Shown one piece after another: positions 58,749-64,000 of a stretch of 64,000 bases of DNA. Each line of letters opens with the position of its first letter. Positions within the stretch are counted from its first letter, which is position 1. The position numbers and the translations under genes were made by a program. Below the pieces are notes generated by a model that was not told the origin of the DNA, ran no database searches, and worked only from the letters and a program-made list of their open reading frames with translations. The DNA is from Anaerobiospirillum thomasii (GTDB lineage Bacteria; Pseudomonadota; Gammaproteobacteria; Enterobacterales; Succinivibrionaceae): assembly GCF_900445255.1 (NCBI RefSeq), contig NZ_UAPU01000005.1, forward strand, positions 62,001 through 126,000, read 5' to 3'.

Positions 58749-59993
58749 GTGCAAAAGCGCAGGGTTGTAGTTACCGGTCTAGGCATGTTGAGTCCAGTGG
58801 GTAATACTGCAGAAGAATCTTTTAAAGCTCTATGTGCAGGCAAGAGCGGCATCTCCACCATTGAGCATTTCGACACCAGCGCCTTTAGTGTAAAAATAGC
58901 TGGTCTTATAAAGAATTTTAATCCTGAAGATTGGGGCATCAGCCGTAAAGATGAGCGCAAGATGGATCTGTTTATACAGTATGGTATAGCAGCCGGCATC
59001 ATGGCTTTTGCAGACTCAGGACTTGAGGTTAATGAGAGCAATGCTCACCGCATTGGTACTATGGTAGGTTCTGGTATCGGCGGTCTTGGTCTTATAGAAC
59101 AGAATATTACAGCTCTTGTGGCCAAGGGCCCAAGAGGCATCAGTCCTTTCTTCGTACCTTCAACCATTATCAACATGGTTTCAGGTCATTTATCTATTTT
59201 AAAGGGACTGCGCGGACCTAATCTTGCAACAGTTACAGCCTGTGCCTCAGGTACACATGCAATAGGTCTTTCAGCTCGTCTTATCGCCTGCGGCGATGCA
59301 GATGCCATGATCTGCGGCGGCTCTGAGAAAGCCTCAACACAGATGGGTATTGGCGGCTTCAGCGCCCTTAAGGCTTTATCTACACGCAATGATGAACCAG
59401 AGCGTGCTTCACGTCCATGGGATGTTGATCGTGACGGCTTTGTTCTCGGCGACGGTGCCGGTGTTCTGGTACTTGAAGAGTATGAGCATGCCAAGGCACG
59501 TGGTGCCAAGATCTATGCTGAGCTTGTAGGTTTTGGTATGAGCGGTGACGCCTACCACATGACTGCCACAGCAGAAGATGGTTCTGGTGCACGTCTGTCT
59601 ATGGAAAATGCCATCAGAGATGCTGGCATCAAGGCAGAGCAGATTGGCTATATCAATGCTCACGGTACTTCAACCCATATTGGTGATTTATCAGAGCTGC
59701 GTGCTGTCAAGAACATATTTGGTGAGGCTCCTGAGAACACATGCATGAGCTCAACCAAGTCAATGACAGGTCACCTCTTAGGTGCAGCAGGCGCCATTGA
59801 GGCTGTTATTACCACTATGGCAGTGCATGATCAGATCTGTCCTCCAACCATCAACCTCGACAATCCTGATCCTGAAGTAGGTGGATTTAACCTGGTTGCC
59901 AATGTGGCACAGAGCAGAAGCTTTGAATATGCTCTGACCAATAGCTTTGGTTTTGGTGGCACAAATGGTTCATTAATCTTTAAAAAGATATAA
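58749..59993 (+). CDS. fabF: 3-oxoacyl-ACP synthase II (FabF)
   Basis: Elongates acyl-ACP, including the temperature-dependent C16:1 to C18:1 step in E. coli. 414 residues from the GTG at 58749, which has GGAGG 8 bases upstream and begins at the homologous position ([18 protein letters not shown]); a frame open further upstream has no ribosome site. The catalytic Cys lies in [13 protein letters not shown], His in [13 protein letters not shown] and His in [28 protein letters not shown] is the usual end. It is the second KAS in the window, in addition to fabB. Confidence 0.97.
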   Translation: MQKRRVVVTGLGMLSPVGNTAEESFKALCAGKSGISTIEHFDTSAFSVKIAGLIKNFNPEDWGISRKDERKMDLFIQYGIAAGIMAFADSGLEVNESNAHRIGTMVGSGIGGLGLIEQNITALVAKGPRGISPFFVPSTIINMVSGHLSILKGLRGPNLATVTACASGTHAIGLSARLIACGDADAMICGGSEKASTQMGIGGFSALKALSTRNDEPERASRPWDVDRDGFVLGDGAGVLVLEEYEHAKARGAKIYAELVGFGMSGDAYHMTATAEDGSGARLSMENAIRDAGIKAEQIGYINAHGTSTHIGDLSELRAVKNIFGEAPENTCMSSTKSMTGHLLGAAGAIEAVITTMAVHDQICPPTINLDNPDPEVGGFNLVANVAQSRSFEYALTNSFGFGGTNGSLIFKKI

Positions 59994-60011
59994 GAATCAA
60001 AGTCCATAATT

Positions 60012-60040
60012 AAAAAAGCTCGGATCTCCCGGGCTTTTTT
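60012..60040 (+). terminator. Terminator of the fab cluster
   Basis: AAAAAAGCTCGG pairs with CCGGGCTTTTTT (one G-U pair), with a T run within the stem end. It lies about 20 bp past the fabF stop. Confidence 0.88.
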
Positions 60041-60698
60041 GATTGATAGCGCAAAAAAATGTTGTTTAAAGTCAGTTATTAAGCGATAAATCAACTTTGC
60101 TCACAAGAACAACTACGATCTTACATAGTTCTTAGTAGCAGAAAACTTATCTGATAAACAGAATATATCAAGCCTCTTAACAGAGGGAGCGAAAGATAAT
60201 ATAAATAAGAGGGCTTGAGTTTTAAGTGTCGGCAGATACCTATCTTAGGAAAAAATAGCTTTATTACCACAATTTAAGTTCTCTGTATCTTGGGACTTTA
60301 GCTTTGATCATTTCTAAAACCACCATATTAAAAGTTTTTCATGGCTGTAAATTTTAAAAAGTAGTAAATTGCAAGAGACATGTAAGTTAAGATTGAACGT
60401 TTAGATATAGCACAATAGTGTGATAAATATCACAATTATGAAAAGAGAACGTTGTTTGAATAAAGATTGAAAATTATAAAAAATCTATAAATTCAAATAG
60501 TTAATTGTAAAATAAAAGTTAAAAAATTCAATAAATATCATGAAATCAAATATTTGCAAAAATATTGAACTTTTTGGAAATAACAAAAAATAAATAAAAA
60601 AACAGTTTAAAAAATAAATAAAAGTGGTATATTGAACATGCTTGAGGTGATATCTCAGGTGTGTATTTATAAATATATAATTTTGGGATTATAAGATT
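60041..60698. other. Long regulatory region upstream of porin 1
   Basis: About 660 bp without a supported gene. It holds a CRP-like palindrome at 60419-60434 and a longer imperfect inverted repeat at 60168-60218 (CAAGCC-TCTTA against TAAGAGGGCTTG with a 26-base loop). The last 200 bp are extremely AT-rich; TATATT at 60628-60633 is a possible -10. Confidence 0.5.
60419..60434. promoter_or_regulatory. CRP-like binding site
   Basis: TGTGATAAATATCACA has both perfect half-sites TGTGA and TCACA with 6-bp spacing, the consensus for CRP. It is 265 bp before the porin 1 start codon, far for direct activation, so an upstream transcription start or a longer leader is implied. Confidence 0.55.
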
Positions 60699-61787
60699 AT
60701 GAAAAAGTCATTATTAGCTTTAGCAGTTGCAGCCATGGCTGCTTCTTCAGTAGCATCAGCTGCCACCGTTTATGAGAAAGACGGTGATACCTTAGCCGTA
60801 TATGGTCGTGTACAGGGTGTTATGTACAATGGCAACTACGCAGATTTAAACCACTACGACGATATTTCTTTACAGGCTTCAGGCCGTTTAGGCTTTGATA
60901 TGCGCACTCAGTTAACTCAGGGTGTTGCTGGCTTTGCCAAGATGGAGTGGGATGTTGCTGACGGCACCAGAGGCACTGATGGCGGTGAGTGGGGCGTTCG
61001 TTACGCCTGGATCGGTGCTGACTTTGGTCAGTATGGTCAGATCAAGGGTGGCCGTTTTGAAGATGCTACCAAGTATGTTCTTGGCCCAACCGATATTTAT
61101 GACGACTGGGGCTGCGTTGGTCAGAATGGTGACGGTGACAAGCGTAACGGTATCATTATGTACTCATGGAACGGTTATGGTGTAGACGTATTAGCTTCAT
61201 TCCAGACTGCTGCTGACGCTCACGAGTTCCGTCACTACGGCAATGCCGACATTGATATGGCTGGCGCTTTAGCTGTTGGCTATAAGAGCGCTCCAGTTCT
61301 GTTCGGCCCAATTGCTGTTAAGGCAGGCTTTGGTATCACCAAGACTCAGGTTGATGAGCCAACCAATACAGATGCTCTTAAGAATGTAAATGATTATGCT
61401 TTCTCAGCTTCATGGGGCGATTTAGCTCAGGGTCTTTATGTTGCAGCTTTATACAACCACCGTACCTATGAGTTTGATGTAGCTAACTCAGAAGATTGGG
61501 ATATCGACGGTGTTGAGTTCGCTGTAGCATACGGCTTTGCCAACGGTGTTTCTGTAAGAACTGGCTATGAGTACAAGAACGTAGATAAGGGCGCTGTTGA
61601 GGCTGAGGCCCACGTTGTACCTGTATACGTAAACTACCAGATCAATCCACGTTTCAACGTATGGACTGAGGCCCGCTTTGATGTTGGTACTGATGACGGT
61701 ACCGGTGCTGATGCATCATACAAGGCAGTTGCCGGTGAAGGTCTGTTAAAGCCAGCCTTCTCAGTTGGTGCCCGTTACACCTTCTAA
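60699..61787 (+). CDS. General porin, Gram-negative trimeric type (porin 1)
   Basis: A 362-residue outer-membrane porin. The signal peptide is cut after SSVASA. The mature protein begins TVYEKDGDTLAVYGRVQG, with LQASGRLGFDMRTQLTQGVAGFAKMEWDV and GQIKGGRFEDATKY typical of 16-strand general porins. The end YTF carries the terminal Phe. Codon use is strongly biased, as expected for high expression. Porin 2 downstream is a close paralogue. A terminator follows. Confidence 0.93.
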   Translation: MKKSLLALAVAAMAASSVASAATVYEKDGDTLAVYGRVQGVMYNGNYADLNHYDDISLQASGRLGFDMRTQLTQGVAGFAKMEWDVADGTRGTDGGEWGVRYAWIGADFGQYGQIKGGRFEDATKYVLGPTDIYDDWGCVGQNGDGDKRNGIIMYSWNGYGVDVLASFQTAADAHEFRHYGNADIDMAGALAVGYKSAPVLFGPIAVKAGFGITKTQVDEPTNTDALKNVNDYAFSASWGDLAQGLYVAALYNHRTYEFDVANSEDWDIDGVEFAVAYGFANGVSVRTGYEYKNVDKGAVEAEAHVVPVYVNYQINPRFNVWTEARFDVGTDDGTGADASYKAVAGEGLLKPAFSVGARYTF

Positions 61788-61810
61788 TTTGATTTAACAA
61801 TCAGATTTAA

Positions 61811-61837
61811 TAAAAAGGCAGGAAATTCCTGCCTTTT
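61811..61837 (+). terminator. Terminator of porin 1
   Basis: AAAAAGGCAGGAA and TTCCTGCCTTTTT pair almost end to end, with T run. The 370 bp that follow up to the porin 2 promoter hold no gene that I can see. Confidence 0.9.
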
Positions 61838-62146
61838 TACTTCTATAAAAAATATATTTAATTTTTACTCAAAGTATTATAAATCAACCATTCAAACTTA
61901 ATTAAACTCTCCTTACTGCCAATACTTCAAACTACTTTTCTTCCTTCTTATCTTAAAAATTCATGAATTAAACGAAGAGCAATCCTGTATATCTGCTTCA
62001 TTATTACTTCTTGTGGCTTATAACTATACTATTTATATTGATAAAGTAATTATACTAATATTTCTTGTCATTCATTTTAAATTTCTGATTCTATTCTTAT
62101 AAATATGCATAAATACGTCATTTATATATCGAGTTGCGAAAAGATC

Positions 62147-62174
62147 TTGCATTATCTTAATAACTTGCTATATT
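62147..62174 (+). promoter_or_regulatory. Promoter of porin 2
   Basis: TTGCAT (-35) and TATATT (-10) with a 16-bp spacer, 40 bp before the porin 2 start codon. AAAGGATT is the ribosome site. Confidence 0.5.
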
Positions 62175-62213
62175 AAATGAGTTAGCTATAGCTTACTAAA
62201 GGATTAATATATT

Positions 62214-63380
62214 ATGAAAAAGACATTAATTGCTCTGTCCATAGCTTCAATGGCTGTATCTTCAATTGCTACAGCTGCAAGCGTATATAGTAAAGATGGT
62301 TACAACCTTGATATTTATGGTCGTGTACAGGGTGTAGTATACTCATCAAATGCTGCTGAGTTAAACTCTTACAATGATACCTCTCTTCAGGCCTCAGGCC
62401 GTTTAGGATTTGATATGCGCACTCAACTTACTCAGGGAATTGCCGGTTTTGCAAATATGGAGTGGGATGTTGCTGACGGAACTATGGGCGATGGTGGCGA
62501 ATGGGGCGTACGCTATGCCTGGATAGGAGCCGATTTTGGCCAGTATGGCCAGATTAAGGGTGGCCGTTTTGAAGATGCCCTAAAACCAGCTCTTGCTGCT
62601 ACTGATATTTTTGATGACTGGGGTGCTATTGCACAGATCTCTGATAGTGATATCCGTGACGGCATGATTATGTACACCTGGTCAGGCTCTGGCTTTGATG
62701 TAAATGTTTCTTATCAGACAGCTCAGGATAATCAGGTAGTAAAAGGTCTGTATCTTGGCTCATACAACAGCAATACAGGATCATTTGAAAACCTTGAGAT
62801 CAATGGCTCTGACAGATATGAAACTGTAGATATTGACCATGGTTATGCTGCATCCGTAGGCTATACCTCAGCTCCTGTGCTATTTGGTCCTATAGCAGTT
62901 ACAGCAGGTTATTCTTTCATACAGACACAGGCTAAAGAGGTTTCATTTCTAGCTAAAAACGGTGTAGATTTAGATAAAGTGCATTCATATGCTTTCTCTG
63001 CATCATGGGGTGATCTGGCAAATGGTCCATATGTGGCTGCTTTATATAATGAGCGCAACTTTTCTGCCGTAGCAGGAGATGTTGAGGATGTAAAAGCTTC
63101 AGGTTTTGAGACAGTTGCTGCCTATGCCTTTAGTAATGGCATAACTTTAGCAACTGGCTTTAATCACTTAAAGTTTGATGATGGCACCACAACTGTAAAG
63201 GCACAGACCATACCTGTTTACGCCAACTATCAGATAAATCCACGCTTTAATGTATGGGGTGAAGCTCGTTTTGATGCCGGCACTGATGATAACGTCAAGA
63301 GCGCAAAGAGCTTTTATGCACTAACCGGTGCAGATTTTGAAGAGAGCGTATTCTCATTAGGTGCACGTTACACTTTCTAA
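62214..63380 (+). CDS. General porin (porin 2)
   Basis: A 388-residue porin very similar to porin 1 in the signal peptide, first strands (LDIYGRVQGVVYSS, LQASGRLGFDMRTQLTQGIAG, GQIKGGRFEDALK) and last strands (YANYQINPRFNVWGEARFDAGTDD, GARYTF). Extra residues lie mainly in the region 165-200 (QTAQDNQVVKGLYLGSYNSN), probably an external loop. Codon use is less biased than porin 1, so expression may be lower or conditional. It has its own promoter and terminator. Confidence 0.93.
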   Translation: MKKTLIALSIASMAVSSIATAASVYSKDGYNLDIYGRVQGVVYSSNAAELNSYNDTSLQASGRLGFDMRTQLTQGIAGFANMEWDVADGTMGDGGEWGVRYAWIGADFGQYGQIKGGRFEDALKPALAATDIFDDWGAIAQISDSDIRDGMIMYTWSGSGFDVNVSYQTAQDNQVVKGLYLGSYNSNTGSFENLEINGSDRYETVDIDHGYAASVGYTSAPVLFGPIAVTAGYSFIQTQAKEVSFLAKNGVDLDKVHSYAFSASWGDLANGPYVAALYNERNFSAVAGDVEDVKASGFETVAAYAFSNGITLATGFNHLKFDDGTTTVKAQTIPVYANYQINPRFNVWGEARFDAGTDDNVKSAKSFYALTGADFEESVFSLGARYTF

Positions 63381-63404
63381 ATTGAGTAACTTGTAAAGAT
63401 CTTA

Positions 63405-63437
63405 AAAAGGGGCAGTATTTAAAACACTGTCCCTTTT
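63405..63437 (+). terminator. Terminator of porin 2
   Basis: AAAAGGGGCAGT pairs with ACTGTCCCTTTT (one G-U pair). It could also serve the leftward gene at 63477. Confidence 0.82.
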
Positions 63438-63476
63438 GCATATTACATATCTACATCAGGCTATTTTGCCCTATGT

Positions 63477-64000
63477 TTATACAGTAACGAGAGAATTTAA
63501 CTTACCTATAATCATGTCAGAGCTGACAGGGCCAAAATATCTGCTGTCATATGAGTCTTTATGTCTGTTGGCAAGTATATATTCCTTGCCGTGCAGGATC
63601 CTGTCTATACTGTAGTGCTCAAGGGTACGCCCCTTACTGTCAGTGTCTGCAGGTTTTGAATAGTCTACAATTTTGTTATTAACATGGATGCCATCTGCAT
63701 CAATACGCACATTATCTCCCTCTATGGCAACTATACGCTTGCCCACAGGAGCTGTGCCATCTGAGCATCTGCCAAATCCGATGTAGCCACGCTCAAAGGC
63801 AATTTTGGCATGAGATCTGTTAAGACAGACTAAAGCTATGTCATTTATCTTCAAAGACTGCGCTCTTGCTGTATCCTCATTATGGTAGATGCCATAGGGC
63901 AGGGAGCTGCTGGTATTAAGATAAAGATCTTCATGTGCCATACATAAACTAGCAAGCAGCGGCATGGCGGCAATAGCTGTCATGGCAGTAAGTCTTGGGC
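63477..64000 (-). CDS. TraF-like S26 signal peptidase (probably N-terminally truncated by the window)
   Basis: A serine signal peptidase of the S26C (TraF) type, which matures conjugative pilus subunits or related exported proteins. NTSSSLPYGIY carries the catalytic Ser, PVGKRIVAIEGD the catalytic Lys, and YSIDRILHGKEYILANRHKDSYDSRYFGPV the conserved C-terminal part. An ATG at 63983 gives 168 residues. The frame is still open to 64000 and adds PRLTA before a hydrophobic helix, so the true start is likely beyond the edge. Its place next to porins gives no context; neighbouring conjugation genes, if any, are outside the window. Confidence 0.75.
   Translation of the reverse strand, partial: PRLTAMTAIAAMPLLASLCMAHEDLYLNTSSSLPYGIYHNEDTARAQSLKINDIALVCLNRSHAKIAFERGYIGFGRCSDGTAPVGKRIVAIEGDNVRIDADGIHVNNKIVDYSKPADTDSKGRTLEHYSIDRILHGKEYILANRHKDSYDSRYFGPVSSDMIIGKLNSLVTV

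Noticed and set aside
59831-60094. Minus-strand open frame across the fabF end
   Set aside because: It is the antisense of fabF plus its terminator.

Overview
The window looks like chromosome of a Gram-negative gammaproteobacterium with moderate-to-low GC and AT-rich intergenic regions. Several blocks keep Escherichia coli gene order: purB-hflD-mnmA-nudJ next to icd, rne divergent from rluC, and yceD-rpmF-plsX-fabH-fabD-fabG-acpP-fabF. Menaquinone genes, an NAD-type isocitrate dehydrogenase signature, a decayed oxygen-dependent hydroxylase, abundant IS4-superfamily elements and MKK-type porins suggest an anaerobe, perhaps Succinivibrionaceae. That taxonomic placement is inference from gene content, not from a marker comparison.

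Layout. 1-4061 (minus): menaquinone genes, with a fused thioesterase/isochorismate synthase followed by menD, which runs off the left edge. 4597-7089: a small membrane ORF, then an ion-transporter-superfamily permease with a membrane partner. 7384-11027 (minus): purB, hflD, mnmA, nudJ. 11281-16035: icd, an M48 lipoprotein protease, a patatin-like lipase and an OFA-type MFS transporter. 16139-18608: an IS1634-type element flanked by a perfect 102-bp direct repeat. 18977-24156: infA, a small membrane protein, fabB, an rsuA-type pseudouridine synthase, a D-2-hydroxyacid dehydrogenase and cutC. 24157-26585: a gene remnant, then an AAA-like ATPase/nuclease. 26732-30375 (minus): a three-gene ATP-grasp / inactive-transglutaminase membrane protein / retropepsin-like protease module.

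30835-41767: an outer-membrane protein, an exonuclease plus DUF294 signalling-protein pair, a phage-tail-gene remnant, rne, rluC, a HAD phosphatase and a chemoreceptor. 42840-44797: an ISAs1-type element with long inverted repeats. 45150-49209 (minus): intact hpaC next to hpaB, which carries several nonsense and frameshift lesions and is split by a second IS (47081-49053, 6-bp target duplication). 49453-53137: a ferric-reductase-like flavocytochrome, a deleted autotransporter-protease pseudogene and an exported protein. 53399-59993: the fatty-acid and phospholipid cluster. 60699-63380: two tandem porins, with a CRP-like palindrome upstream. At the right edge: a TraF-like S26 signal peptidase, probably truncated.

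The points most worth a second look are the MenI-MenF fusion, the NAD-type residues in icd, the IS1634-type insertion that duplicated 102 bp including a terminator, the exact reconstruction of the IS-split hpaB, a PlsX whose active-site motifs are eroded although the gene sits in the canonical cluster, and a repeated GFEF-SGRSGG segment at the C-terminus of RNase E. I found no CRISPR array, tRNA, rRNA or canonical defence operon. I do not see a clearly new multi-gene system. The closest candidate is the ATP-grasp / inactive transglutaminase / retropepsin module, whose family is known but whose function is poorly defined.
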